Assembly: GCF_000308575.1 (NCBI RefSeq)
Contig: NZ_BAFZ01000119.1
Span: 62,001 to 126,000 of the forward strand
Direction of reading: 5' to 3'
Origin: Nocardia exalbida NBRC 100660
GTDB taxonomy: Bacteria > Actinomycetota > Actinomycetes > Mycobacteriales > Mycobacteriaceae
Length of the DNA: 64,000 nucleotides
Positions 28,384 to 37,865 of this stretch are shown piece by piece. A model generated the notes under the pieces. That model did not search any database. It saw only the letters and a list, made by a program, of their open reading frames with translations, and was not told the origin of the DNA. Numbering within the stretch: the stretch's first letter is position 1; every line of letters starts with the position of its first letter. A program made the translations under genes and the position numbers.

Positions 28384-28397
28384 CCAGGAGGCCGCAG

Positions 28398-29891
28398 ATG
28401 ACTTCGAACCCGAGCGCGGACCGCAGCAGCCGGTCGGTGTGCGACCCCGCCGAGCTGCGCGGTTTGTTCCTGTTCGAGAAGCTCACCGACGAACAGCTGG
28501 AATGGCTGTGCGCCGACGGGCGGATCGAGACCATCGAGCCGGGCGTCGTCTTCCGCGAGGGCGATCCGGCGACCTGCTTCTACGTACTGATGGACGGCGA
28601 GGTGGTGCTCACCAAGCAGTCCGGCGGCGCGGAGATCGAACTGGTCCGCACCGAGCACCGCGGCTCCTACGCGGGCGCCTGGATGTCCTACATCGGCGAC
28701 AAGGTCGAGCAGACCTACACCGGGACGATGCAGGTGACGCGGCCCTCGCGGTTCTACGTGCTGGACGCCGAGGTCTTCGCCCGGATGATGCGCGAGTGGT
28801 TCCCGATGGCCGTGCACCTGCTGGAGGGCGTGTTCTTCGGCAATCGCAACACCAACGCCCGCATCGGTGAGCGGGAACGGCTACTGGCGCTCGGTTCGCT
28901 GTCGGCGGGCCTCACCCACGAGCTGAACAACCCGGCCGCCGCCGCGGTGCGCGCCACCTCGGGCCTGCGTGAGCGGGTCGCGGGCATGCGGCACAAGCTG
29001 GCGATGATGGCGGACGGCAAGTTCGACCCGGCGTCGCTGGGGGCCTTGGTGCGCCTGCAGGAGGAGGCGGCGGCCCAGGTCGCGAAGGCGCCGGAGCTGA
29101 CGCCGATGGAGGCCGCCGACCGCGAGGACATGCTCGGCGAATGGCTCGAGGAGCACGGGATCATCGACGGCTGGAACCTCGCGCCGAACTTCGTGCAGGC
29201 CGGATTCGACACCGACTGGCTCGAGCGGGTGGCCGCCACCCTGGATGGCGCTCCGGAGCAGGTGTTCCAAGGCGCGATCCGCTGGCTGAACTACACCATC
29301 GAGACCGAGCTGCTGATGAACGAGATCGCCGACTCGACGACGCGGATCTCCTCGCTGGTCGGCGCCGCGAAGCAGTACTCGCAGATGGACCGTGCGCCGT
29401 TCCAGGTGGTCGACATCCACGACCTGCTGGACAGCACGCTGGTGATGCTCAGCCGCAAGATCGGCGACGGCGTGCGCGTGGTCAAGGAATACGACCGCAC
29501 CCTGCCGCAGGTGCCGTGCTACGCGGCCGAGCTCAACCAGGTGTGGACCAACCTGATCGACAACGCGGTGTACGCCATGAACGGCGCCGGTACGCTGACC
29601 ATCCGCACCAGGCACGAGAACGACTGCGCGGTCGTGGAGATCGGCGACACCGGGCCCGGCATCGCGCCGGAGGCCCGCAACCGGATCTTCGAACCGTTCT
29701 TCACCACCAAGCCGATGGGTGAGGGCACCGGCCTCGGGCTGGACATCTCGTTCCGCATCGTGGTCAACAAGCACAACGGCGACATCCGGGTGGACTCCGA
29801 GCCGGGCGACACCAGGTTCACCGTCTGGCTGCCGCTGCACCGCCCCGAACAAGAGCCTGTCACCGCAACCGATACGGAAGGGCAGTCATGA
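28398..29891 (+). CDS. sensor histidine kinase with cyclic-nucleotide-binding domain
   Basis: A 497-residue cytoplasmic kinase. Residues about 20-140 form a cNMP-binding-like domain (LFLFEKLTDEQLEWLC, FREGDPATCFYVLMDGEVVL). The H-box is GSLSAGLTHELNNPAAA with His174, and the ATPase has NQVWTNLIDNAVYAM, GDTGPGI, FEPFFTTK and GTGLGL. No membrane segment is present. It should phosphorylate the receiver-flavoprotein encoded just upstream (14-base gap, AGGAGG ribosome site). The ATG overlap with the next gene shows an operon. Confidence 0.93.
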   Translation: MTSNPSADRSSRSVCDPAELRGLFLFEKLTDEQLEWLCADGRIETIEPGVVFREGDPATCFYVLMDGEVVLTKQSGGAEIELVRTEHRGSYAGAWMSYIGDKVEQTYTGTMQVTRPSRFYVLDAEVFARMMREWFPMAVHLLEGVFFGNRNTNARIGERERLLALGSLSAGLTHELNNPAAAAVRATSGLRERVAGMRHKLAMMADGKFDPASLGALVRLQEEAAAQVAKAPELTPMEAADREDMLGEWLEEHGIIDGWNLAPNFVQAGFDTDWLERVAATLDGAPEQVFQGAIRWLNYTIETELLMNEIADSTTRISSLVGAAKQYSQMDRAPFQVVDIHDLLDSTLVMLSRKIGDGVRVVKEYDRTLPQVPCYAAELNQVWTNLIDNAVYAMNGAGTLTIRTRHENDCAVVEIGDTGPGIAPEARNRIFEPFFTTKPMGEGTGLGLDISFRIVVNKHNGDIRVDSEPGDTRFTVWLPLHRPEQEPVTATDTEGQS

Positions 29892-30241
29892 CCGAGCAAT
29901 TCGCAGGCATCGACCCCGCGGTACCACCCAGCGGCCCTGGTTGCCTGGAGTGCGAGCAGACCTCCGGCTGGTGGGTGCATCTGCGCCGCTGCGCGCAGTG
30001 CGGGCACGTCGGGTGCTGCGATACCTCTCCCGCGCAGCACGCCTCAGCGCACGCCGAGAGCACCGGCCATCCGTTCATCCAGAGTTTCGAACCGGGCGAG
30101 GAGTGGTTCTACAACTTCGAGACCGAAGAGATGTACAGCGGCGGACCGGAATTGGCGCCACCGCGTAGTCATCCCGCGGATCAGGGCGTGCCTGGCCCGC
30201 GCGAACGGGTTCCCGCGGATTGGCAGGCACACATCCACTGA
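29888..30241 (+). CDS. UBP-type zinc finger protein
   Basis: A 117-residue protein with a UBP (BUZ) zinc finger: CLECEQTSGWWVHLRRCAQ, CGHVGCCDTS, then a histidine group in QHASAHAESTGHP. In eukaryotes this finger binds the free ubiquitin C-terminus; bacterial stand-alone forms are common beside the kinase/flavoprotein pair seen here, with no proven ligand. Its ATG overlaps the kinase stop by 4 nt, so its product level is coupled to the kinase. Confidence 0.92.
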   Translation: MTEQFAGIDPAVPPSGPGCLECEQTSGWWVHLRRCAQCGHVGCCDTSPAQHASAHAESTGHPFIQSFEPGEEWFYNFETEEMYSGGPELAPPRSHPADQGVPGPRERVPADWQAHIH

Positions 30242-30313
30242 CCCGGCCGCAACCGGTACGCTGCTGCGAACGCCGGGGCCTCCGGCACCACGATCCACCC
30301 GGGAAAGCACGGT

Positions 30314-30754
30314 ATGAAACGAACTTCCGCCATCGTCCTGATCGCCGGGACGGTGGGTTTCCTGCTGGCAGGCTGCGGCGGAGGGGACGAGTCCGCCGAC
30401 GCGAACGGATTGCGCAAGGGCGCCGCGAGCACGAGCACGTCCACCTCGGTCGCGCACACCACGACCGCTCCCGGCACCGCGACGCCGAGTTCCCCGTCGG
30501 ACACCGACGCCCCGGTCACGACCAAGCAGCGCGACTCCTCCCTCGGTCCCGCGTCGAGCACGACTTGCGGCGAGTTCCGCAAGCTCGACACCGACCAGGA
30601 GAAAGCGCTGATCGAGCAGATCCTCGCGGAGAACCCCGGCGGCCCGTTCGACGGCAGCCCGAACGTCGCGCTGGGCACCGCCAAGCTGGTCTGCCTGGCG
30701 CCGAGCGTTGCCGACACCTCGGTCGCGGTCGCGGCCGGAATCGTGAAGAAGTAG
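30314..30754 (+). CDS. small secreted lipoprotein
   Basis: A 146-residue lipoprotein: signal segment SAIVLIAGTVGFLLAGC with lipobox LAGC, then a long Ser/Thr linker (about residues 30-75) and a C-terminal helical region with two cysteines (TTCGEFRKLD and KLVCLAPS) likely to form a disulfide. No family is recognised with certainty. It lies 64 bases before the AAA ATPase gene. Confidence 0.78.
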   Translation: MKRTSAIVLIAGTVGFLLAGCGGGDESADANGLRKGAASTSTSTSVAHTTTAPGTATPSSPSDTDAPVTTKQRDSSLGPASSTTCGEFRKLDTDQEKALIEQILAENPGGPFDGSPNVALGTAKLVCLAPSVADTSVAVAAGIVKK

Positions 30755-30817
30755 CCGTCCGCGTATTCCGGGACGACGAACCGTGACCGATCGCGGGCCG
30801 CGCGGCAGAATGGCACA

Positions 30818-33061
30818 GTGGCAGAACTGGCACTCACCGCCCGCCTGAATCCCTCAGCCGCCGATGCCCGCCGCGGGGTGGTCCGGCTGCATCCGGAGGC
30901 GCTGACCGCGCTCGGGTTGCGCGAGTGGGACGGAATCATGCTGGTCGGCTCCCGCCGCACGGCCGCGGTGGTCGGCGTCGCCCGGCAGGGAACGCCCGCC
31001 GGGGTCGCGCTGCTCGACGACGTGACGCTGTCCAACGCCGGGTTGCGCGAGGACGCGACCGTGGTGGTCTCCCCCGCGACCGTCTACGGCGCGAAACAGA
31101 TCACGGTGAGCGGCTCGTTGCACGCCACCCGCACGATTCCGGCCGCCACGCTGCGGCAGGCGCTGCTCGGGAAGGTCGTCACGGTCGGCGACGCGGTCTC
31201 CCTGCTGCCGCGCGACCTCGGCCCCGACATCAGCTCCGCGGCGGCCACCCAGGCGCTGTCGCGCACCTTCGGCATCGCCTGGACCACGGAGCTGCTCACC
31301 GTCACCGCCACCGATCCGCGCGGCCCCGTGAGCGTGCAGCCGAATACCGCGGTGACCTGGGGTGCGGGCGCGGTCGCCGCGTGGGACATCCCGGCGTCGG
31401 CCGGAGCACCGCTCACGGTGGACGAGGGATCCCGCGGCGTCGGCGGTGCCGCCCACGGTGCGGTCACGGGCCCCGACGGCGTCGCGGTGGCAGGCGAAGT
31501 CACACCGAGCATCTCGGTCGAAGACCTGGCGGGCGCGCGCACTCAGGCCGCGAAGCTCCAGGAGTGGCTCAGCCTCGCCCTGGACGAGCCCGAACTGTTG
31601 CGCACCCTCGGCGCACGTCCGCATCTCGGCGTGCTGATCACCGGCCCGGCAGGCGTCGGCAAGGCCACGCTGGCCCGCGCGATCGCGGCGCCGCGGCGCA
31701 TAGTGGAGCTGGACGGCCCCACCATCGGCGCGGCCGAGAGCGGTGCGCGGCTGCGCGAGGTCGCCGAGGCGGTGGCCGACATCGGCTGCGGCAAGGGCGG
31801 CGTCCTGCTGATCACCGACATCGACGCGCTGCTGCCCGCCGACGCCGAGCCGGTCGCCACGCTCATCCTGGACCAGTTGCGCGCCGCGATCGCCGAACCC
31901 TGCGTCGCGTTCATCGCCACCACCGCGCATCCCGCCGGCGTCGACCCGCGGTTGCGGGCGCCGGACCTGTGCGACCGCGAACTCGCGCTGCCGCTGCCCA
32001 CCGCCGCGGTGCGCAAGGCGCTGCTGGAGCAACTGCTGCGCCGGGTACCGACCGCGGACCTGAAACTCGAGGAGATCGCGGCGCGTACACCCGGATTCGT
32101 GGTGTCCGATCTGGCGGCGCTGTGCCGGGAGGCGGCGCTGCGCGCGGCGTCGCGGGCCAGGGAGCACGGCAATCCACAGCTCACCCAGCCCGACCTGGTC
32201 GGCGCGCTGGAGGTCATCCGGCCGCTGTCGCGCTCGGGCATGGAGGAACTCGCCATCGGCAGCCTGCACCTCGACGACGTCGGCGACATGGCGGAAACCA
32301 AGCAGGCGCTCACCGAGGCGGTGCTGTGGCCGCTGCGGCACCCCGACTCCTTCGCCCGCCTCGGCATCGAGCCACCGCGCGGGGTGCTGCTCTACGGCCC
32401 GCCCGGCTGCGGCAAGACCTTCCTGGTGCGCGCGCTGGCCGGTACCGGTCAGCTCAGCGTGCACGCGGTCAAGGGCGCCGAACTGCTGGACCGGTGGGTC
32501 GGCTCGTCGGAGCGCGCGGTGCGGGAACTGTTCCAGCGCGCACGCGATTCCGCGCCGTCGCTGATCTTCCTGGACGAGGTGGACGCGCTGGCCCCACGCC
32601 GGGGGCAAAGTGCCGACGCGGGTGTGGGCGACCGGGTGGTCGCGGCGCTGCTCACCGAACTCGACGGTGTGGAGCCGCTGCGCGACGTGGTGGTGCTGGG
32701 CGCGACCAACCGGCCGGAGCTGATCGATCCGGCGCTGCTTCGTCCCGGCAGGCTCGAACGGCTGGTCTTCGTACCGCCGCCGGACGCCGCCGCCCGGCGG
32801 GAGATCCTGCGCACCGCGGGTCGTGCGGTGCCGCTGGCCGCCGACGTCGATCTCGACGCCCTCGCGGAGGAACTGGAGGGTTACTCCGCCGCCGACTGCG
32901 CCGCGCTGCTGCGCGAATCCGCGCTCACGGCGATGCGCCGGGACGTGCACGCCGCCGATGTCACCGCCGCCGACGTGCTGGCCGCCCAGACGGTGGTGCG
33001 GCCCTCGCTGGACCCGTCGCAGATCGATACGTTGCGCCGCTATGCCGACAGCCGCGGGTAG
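30818..33061 (+). CDS. Cdc48-like double AAA ATPase
   Basis: A 747-residue homologue of M. tuberculosis Rv0435c. An N-terminal Cdc48-N-like double-psi barrel (RRGVVRLHPEALTALGL) precedes two AAA modules. D2 is canonical: GPPGCGKTF (about residue 527), LIFLDEVDAL and ATNRPELIDPALLRPGRLER. D1 looks degenerate: GPAGVGKAT lacks the Thr/Ser after Lys, and its Walker B reads LLITDIDALL, without the catalytic Glu. So D2 is probably the motor and D1 structural. It would unfold or disassemble protein complexes; substrates are unknown. The GTG start is assumed from family length. Confidence 0.93.
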   Translation: MAELALTARLNPSAADARRGVVRLHPEALTALGLREWDGIMLVGSRRTAAVVGVARQGTPAGVALLDDVTLSNAGLREDATVVVSPATVYGAKQITVSGSLHATRTIPAATLRQALLGKVVTVGDAVSLLPRDLGPDISSAAATQALSRTFGIAWTTELLTVTATDPRGPVSVQPNTAVTWGAGAVAAWDIPASAGAPLTVDEGSRGVGGAAHGAVTGPDGVAVAGEVTPSISVEDLAGARTQAAKLQEWLSLALDEPELLRTLGARPHLGVLITGPAGVGKATLARAIAAPRRIVELDGPTIGAAESGARLREVAEAVADIGCGKGGVLLITDIDALLPADAEPVATLILDQLRAAIAEPCVAFIATTAHPAGVDPRLRAPDLCDRELALPLPTAAVRKALLEQLLRRVPTADLKLEEIAARTPGFVVSDLAALCREAALRAASRAREHGNPQLTQPDLVGALEVIRPLSRSGMEELAIGSLHLDDVGDMAETKQALTEAVLWPLRHPDSFARLGIEPPRGVLLYGPPGCGKTFLVRALAGTGQLSVHAVKGAELLDRWVGSSERAVRELFQRARDSAPSLIFLDEVDALAPRRGQSADAGVGDRVVAALLTELDGVEPLRDVVVLGATNRPELIDPALLRPGRLERLVFVPPPDAAARREILRTAGRAVPLAADVDLDALAEELEGYSAADCAALLRESALTAMRRDVHAADVTAADVLAAQTVVRPSLDPSQIDTLRRYADSRG

Positions 33062-33196
33062 GCGACGAGCAGTCATCGCCCCTCAGCCACTCTCTGGTAA
33101 ATCGGCGTGAGCCGCGTTTTTCCCGTTGGAGACATTTACGAGCGAATATTCGGCAATCCCTAGATCGCGCGCGCACCACGGGTAAGTTCGACAACC

Positions 33197-34498
33197 GTGC
33201 GCAGGGTCGGCGACATTGTCGACGCGACCACGGCCTTCACGGGAGCCGCGGTCGCGGGTGTCACGCTGTTCCTACCGGTCACCGTCAGCACCCGCGGCCA
33301 GTCCACGTCGTATCGGATCGCCGGTCTGCTCAACAGCGTGCCGCGTAGCGCGGCGCTGGGAGTGATCGTCGCCGTGACGGTCGCCGTGCTGGTCACCACG
33401 ACCAAGCGGCCGTTGACCGGGTGGGCCACGGCGACCGCCGCCGCGCTGGCCCAGCTGATCAATCACCTCGCCGGACGCCACGTGGCGACGGCCGAGATAC
33501 TGACCACGCAGAACTACATCGACTCGATCTGCGCCGCCGTGCTGCTCGGCGGGCTGGGCGCCGTGGTGCTGCGCAGACCGTTGCCGGGCGCCGCGTTCGC
33601 GGTGGGCGGCGTCGGATTCTTCGGCTTCGGCGATCTGACGAACCTGCTCGACATCAACGCGGATCCGTACGCGGTGCTGGAGACCCCGACGCGCTGGATG
33701 ATCGGCGTCGCCCTGGCCCTGCTGGTGATCAGCACATTGCACAACTGGAAGCGCACCGAGGAGCCCGAGACACCGCGGATGGCGATCGCCCTGCCGGTGA
33801 CGCCGATCCTCGCCGCCATGGTGCTCGCGCTGGTGGTACTGGCCGGCACGGAATGGCTGGGCCGCCAGTACAGCAAACTGCCCGCCGAGAGTCACGCGAT
33901 CGAGATCGGGATCGTCGTCGCCGCGACCATCGTGAGCGCCACAGCGGCGGCCATGCTGCTGCCCGGCCGCGACGGCACCGGGGTGTACCTGGCCGTGAGC
34001 CTCACCGCGGCGGTCGACGCCGTCGGCTACGCCGTCCGGCCCGGCTGGACCTCGACGGTGCTCATCGCGTTGACCGCCGCCGGACTGTTCATCGGCTCCC
34101 GCATCCCCTCGACCGCTCTCGCCATCCTGTTCCTCATCGGCATCACGGTCTTCGCCCAGGTCACCTCGACGTCGTCGGGTACCGTCGCCTTCGCCGTGAT
34201 CAGCGGGATCATCGCGTTGACCGCGGGTTACTGCTGCGGGACGGTGCGGCCGCATTACCCGCCCGGCGGTGTGCTCGCGCTCACCGCGCTCTACCTTCCG
34301 TCGGCCGTGTCGGTGATGCCGGACCGGCTCAAGGACTGGCGCGAGGACGTGGCGGTACACGACGCGACGCCGGGGCGCACCGCGCTGGCCATCGTCATCG
34401 GCAGCGCGATCGGGCTGATCATGCTGCGGAAATTGCGGCCGCGCTGTAAGCCGCAACCGAAAGGGCAGCCGGAAAACGAATCGTTAGCGGATATATAG
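33197..34498 (+). CDS. polytopic membrane protein, unknown function
   Basis: A 433-residue protein with about 11-12 hydrophobic segments and a basic C-terminal tail. It starts MRRVGDIVDATTAFTGAAVAG. No transporter motif is recognised with confidence; the run of short, glycine- and valine-rich helices suggests a transporter or channel-like protein. It begins 135 bases after the ATPase gene and ends 110 bases before the Mrp operon. The GTG at 33197 is the first start in the conserved-looking frame. Confidence 0.7.
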   Translation: MRRVGDIVDATTAFTGAAVAGVTLFLPVTVSTRGQSTSYRIAGLLNSVPRSAALGVIVAVTVAVLVTTTKRPLTGWATATAAALAQLINHLAGRHVATAEILTTQNYIDSICAAVLLGGLGAVVLRRPLPGAAFAVGGVGFFGFGDLTNLLDINADPYAVLETPTRWMIGVALALLVISTLHNWKRTEEPETPRMAIALPVTPILAAMVLALVVLAGTEWLGRQYSKLPAESHAIEIGIVVAATIVSATAAAMLLPGRDGTGVYLAVSLTAAVDAVGYAVRPGWTSTVLIALTAAGLFIGSRIPSTALAILFLIGITVFAQVTSTSSGTVAFAVISGIIALTAGYCCGTVRPHYPPGGVLALTALYLPSAVSVMPDRLKDWREDVAVHDATPGRTALAIVIGSAIGLIMLRKLRPRCKPQPKGQPENESLADI

Positions 34499-34608
34499 CC
34501 CCGATTCGCGGGGATGGCGGACGCCATACTCACCCCTGCCGCCGAAGACGCAGGCTTTCCGTAGGCTTGTGCCGAACACCCCGCCGCCCCGACTCGACGG
34601 AGTGAAGT

Positions 34609-37491
34609 TTGCTCGCAATCCTGCTCGTGCACGCCGCAGCCGCCCTGGTGGCTCCGCTGGGGGTGCGGGCACTGGGGCGCAATGCTTTCTACCTGCTGGC
34701 CGCGGTCCCGCTCGGCAGTTCGGCCTGGGTGATCGCGAATTGGTCCGAGCCGCAGCGCGTCCGGCTGACCTGGGCACCGAGCATCGGCCTGAACATCGAT
34801 CTGCGTTTCGACACGCTCGCGGCCGTCCTGTGCGCGCTCGTGCTGGGCATCGGAGCGCTGGTGCTGGTGTACTGCGCCAGGTACTTCGAGAACGACGAGC
34901 CGCGGCTGGGGGTGTTCGCCGCCGAGCTCGTCGCGTTCGCCGGGGCCATGTTCGGGCTGGTCACCAGCGACAACATGGTGCTGCTCTACGTGTTCTGGGA
35001 AGCGACCACGGTACTGTCGTTCCTGCTGATCGGCCACAACGCCGAGCAGGCGGCCAGCAGACGGGCCGCGATCCAGGCGCTGCTGGTGACCGGGGCGGGC
35101 GGTTTGGCGATGCTGGCCGGCATCGTCGTGCTCGGCACCGCGAACGGCAGCTATCTACTGTCGGATCTGCTGTCCGGCACCCCGAGCGGGACGGCCGTCG
35201 ACGTGGCGGTGGCGCTGCTGCTGGTGGGCGCGCTCACCAAATCCGCCGCGGTGCCCTTGCATTTCTGGCTGCCCGGCGCGATGGCCGCGCCGACGCCGGT
35301 GAGCGCGTACCTGCACGCCGCGGCCATGGTGAAGGCCGGTGTGTACTTGATCGCCCGGCTCGCACCGGCGTTCGCACAGAACCCGGTGTGGCACCCGCTC
35401 GTGCTCACCCTCGGCCTGGCGTCGATGCTGTTGGCCGGGCTGCGCGCACTACAGGTCGTGGATCTGAAATTGGTGCTGGCCTTCGGCACGGTGAGCCAGT
35501 TGGGCTTCCTGATCGTGCTGGTCGGCCTCGGCACGCCCGCCGCGGCGCTGGCCGGAGTGACGATGATCGTCGCGCACGCCCTGTTCAAGGCGAGCCTGTT
35601 CCTGGTGGTGGGGATCATCGATCACGGCGCGGGAACGCGCGACCTACGCCGGTTGTCCGGTCTCGGCCGCCGGGCGCCGGTGCTGTGCGCCACCGCGATC
35701 CTCGCCGCGCTCAGCATGGCGGGCATTCCGCCGCTGCTCGGCTTCGTCGGTAAGGAGAGCGCACTGAGCGCCGTGCTGGACGCCGACATACTCGCCGCGC
35801 CCGCCCGCGGCGCGGTGTTCGCCGGGGTGGTGCTCGGCTCGATGCTGACCGTCGGCTACAGCATCAGGTTCGTCTGGGGCGCGTTCGCGGACAAGGGTGT
35901 CGACGCCTACCCCGCTCCCCTGGCCCAACATCCGAGCGAAGTGCCCGTCGCCGGACAGGAATCCGAGGATCGCCTCCGCTGGCACCCGCCGGGCGCGCTT
36001 TTCCTGGCCGCACCGGTGATCCTCGCCGCCGCGAGCCTCGCGGCCGGTCTCGCGCCGTCCTGGCTGGACGCACGGTTGCGCCCCTATGCCGAAACACTTG
36101 CCGGACCCCCGCTTTCCCATCTGGCGCTGTGGCACGGCTTCACCCCCGCGCTGGCGTGGACGCTGCTGATCGTCGCGGTCGGTGTCGGGCTGTACCGGCT
36201 GCGCGCCCGCTTCACCGAATCGGCGCACCCGCGCCTCGGCAACGCCGACCGCGCCTACGACGCCACGCTGCGCGCGATGGACATCCTCTCGCTGCGAATG
36301 ACCGGCACCGTGCAACGCGGGTCGCTGCCGCTGAGCCAGGCGGCGATCCTGGTCACCCTGATCATCCTGCCGACCGTCCTGCTCGCCCTCGGCACCCGCA
36401 CCGGCGTCACGCTGCGCCTGTGGGATTCGCCGCTGCAAGCGGCCGTCGGCGTGATCATGGCGGTGACCGCGATCGCCGCGACGGTGCTGCGCAACCGCTT
36501 GGCGAGCGTGCTGGTGGTGGGCGTGACCGGATACGGCAGCGGCGTGATCTTCGCGCTGCACGGCGCGCCCGACCTCGCGCTGACCCAATTCCTGGTGGAA
36601 ACGCTGACACTGGTGATCTTCGTCCTCGTCCTGCGCGCCTTCCCCGCGCGGATCGAGGCCCGCCGCAGGACCGCGTTCAAGATCCGCAGGGCGATTCTGG
36701 CCGCGGGGACCGGAACGGTGGTCGCTGTCCTGGCCGGCTTCGCCGTCGCGGCGCGCACCGCCGAACCCGTCTGGCCCCGGATCCCCGAAGCCGCCTACAC
36801 ATTCGGTGGTGGAAAGAACGCCCTGAACGTCCTGCTCGTCGACCTGCGGGCGTGGGACACCCTCGGCGAGATCTCGGTACTCGTCGTCGCCGCCACGGGC
36901 GTCGCCTCCCTGGTGTTCCGCAGCAGGCGTTTCGGCAGCGCCCCGCGCGCGGCGGACTCCCCCGATTACGACCCGGAACTGGTGAGCTGGCTTCCCGCGG
37001 GCCGGTTGGTCGACCGGGCCGATCGGTCGATGGTCCTGCAAATCACCACGCGGCTGGTATTCCCGACCATCATGGTGCTGTCGGTCTACTTCTTCTTCTC
37101 CGGCCACAACGCGCCAGGTGGCGGGTTCGCGGGCGGACTCACCGCGGGGCTCGCGCTGACCCTGCGGTATCTCGCGGGCGGCCGCTACGAACTGGGCGAG
37201 GCGCTCCCCGTCGACGCGGGCCATGTGCTCGGCGCGGGCCTCACCTTGGCCGCGGGCACCGCGGTCTCCTCGCTGCTGCTCGGCGCGCCGCCGCTGTCCT
37301 CGGCGATCATCGAGGTCTCGCTGCCGGTGGTCGGCCACGTCAAGGTGGTCACCGCGCTGCTGTTCGATCTCGGCGTCTACCTCATCGTGGTCGGCCTGGT
37401 GCTGGACGTGCTGCGCAGCCTCGGCGCGCGGCTGGACAGCGAGCTGGCCGACGCCGATACCCCGGCCACGAAGGGAGGTTCCGGCGCATGA
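34609..37491 (+). CDS. mrpA: Na+/H+ antiporter subunit A (with fused subunit B domain)
   Basis: A 960-residue membrane protein, first of the Mrp operon. The NuoL-like core has VTSDNMVLLYVFWEATTVLS and ALTKSAAVPLHFWLPGAMAA, holding the proton-path Glu and Lys residues. Further on GAPDLALTQFLVETLTLVIF is typical of MrpA C-terminal part. From about residue 805, the MrpB/MnhB segment appears: VFPTIMVLSVYFFFSGHN then APGGGFAGG, so A and B are one polypeptide. The TTG start at 34609 follows GGAGTGAAG. It overlaps mrpC by 4 nt. Confidence 0.95.
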   Translation: MLAILLVHAAAALVAPLGVRALGRNAFYLLAAVPLGSSAWVIANWSEPQRVRLTWAPSIGLNIDLRFDTLAAVLCALVLGIGALVLVYCARYFENDEPRLGVFAAELVAFAGAMFGLVTSDNMVLLYVFWEATTVLSFLLIGHNAEQAASRRAAIQALLVTGAGGLAMLAGIVVLGTANGSYLLSDLLSGTPSGTAVDVAVALLLVGALTKSAAVPLHFWLPGAMAAPTPVSAYLHAAAMVKAGVYLIARLAPAFAQNPVWHPLVLTLGLASMLLAGLRALQVVDLKLVLAFGTVSQLGFLIVLVGLGTPAAALAGVTMIVAHALFKASLFLVVGIIDHGAGTRDLRRLSGLGRRAPVLCATAILAALSMAGIPPLLGFVGKESALSAVLDADILAAPARGAVFAGVVLGSMLTVGYSIRFVWGAFADKGVDAYPAPLAQHPSEVPVAGQESEDRLRWHPPGALFLAAPVILAAASLAAGLAPSWLDARLRPYAETLAGPPLSHLALWHGFTPALAWTLLIVAVGVGLYRLRARFTESAHPRLGNADRAYDATLRAMDILSLRMTGTVQRGSLPLSQAAILVTLIILPTVLLALGTRTGVTLRLWDSPLQAAVGVIMAVTAIAATVLRNRLASVLVVGVTGYGSGVIFALHGAPDLALTQFLVETLTLVIFVLVLRAFPARIEARRRTAFKIRRAILAAGTGTVVAVLAGFAVAARTAEPVWPRIPEAAYTFGGGKNALNVLLVDLRAWDTLGEISVLVVAATGVASLVFRSRRFGSAPRAADSPDYDPELVSWLPAGRLVDRADRSMVLQITTRLVFPTIMVLSVYFFFSGHNAPGGGFAGGLTAGLALTLRYLAGGRYELGEALPVDAGHVLGAGLTLAAGTAVSSLLLGAPPLSSAIIEVSLPVVGHVKVVTALLFDLGVYLIVVGLVLDVLRSLGARLDSELADADTPATKGGSGA

Positions 37492-37865
37492 CGGCGAATC
37501 TGACCCTGCTGATCGTGATCGGCATCCTGGTCGCGTGCGGGGTGTATCTGCTCCTGGAACGCGCGGTGTCGAAGATGCTGCTCGGGCTGATCCTGTTCGG
37601 CAACGCGGTGAACCTGCTGATCCTCACCGCGGGCGGCGCCAACGGCAAGCCGCCCATCCGCGGCGCGGCCGAGACCGAGGAGATGGCCGACCCGCTCGCC
37701 CAGGCGATGGTGCTCACCGCCATCGTGATCACCATGGGCATCGCGGCATTCGTGCTCGCCCTCGCCTACCGCGCCTACATGCTCACCACCAGCGACGACG
37801 TCGCCAACGACCAGGAAGACGAGGATGTCGCCCGGCGGCGTGCCGGAGAGGATCCGGAGACGTGA
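37488..37865 (+). CDS. mrpC: Na+/H+ antiporter subunit C
   Basis: A 125-residue NuoK-like subunit with three membrane helices: LTLLIVIGILVACGVYLLL, GLILFGNAVNLLILTAGG and PLAQAMVLTAIVITMGIAAF. The charged tail after residue 100 is cytoplasmic. It starts at an ATG overlapping the mrpA stop and its own stop overlaps the mrpD GTG, so expression is coupled throughout. Confidence 0.93.
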   Translation: MTANLTLLIVIGILVACGVYLLLERAVSKMLLGLILFGNAVNLLILTAGGANGKPPIRGAAETEEMADPLAQAMVLTAIVITMGIAAFVLALAYRAYMLTTSDDVANDQEDEDVARRRAGEDPET

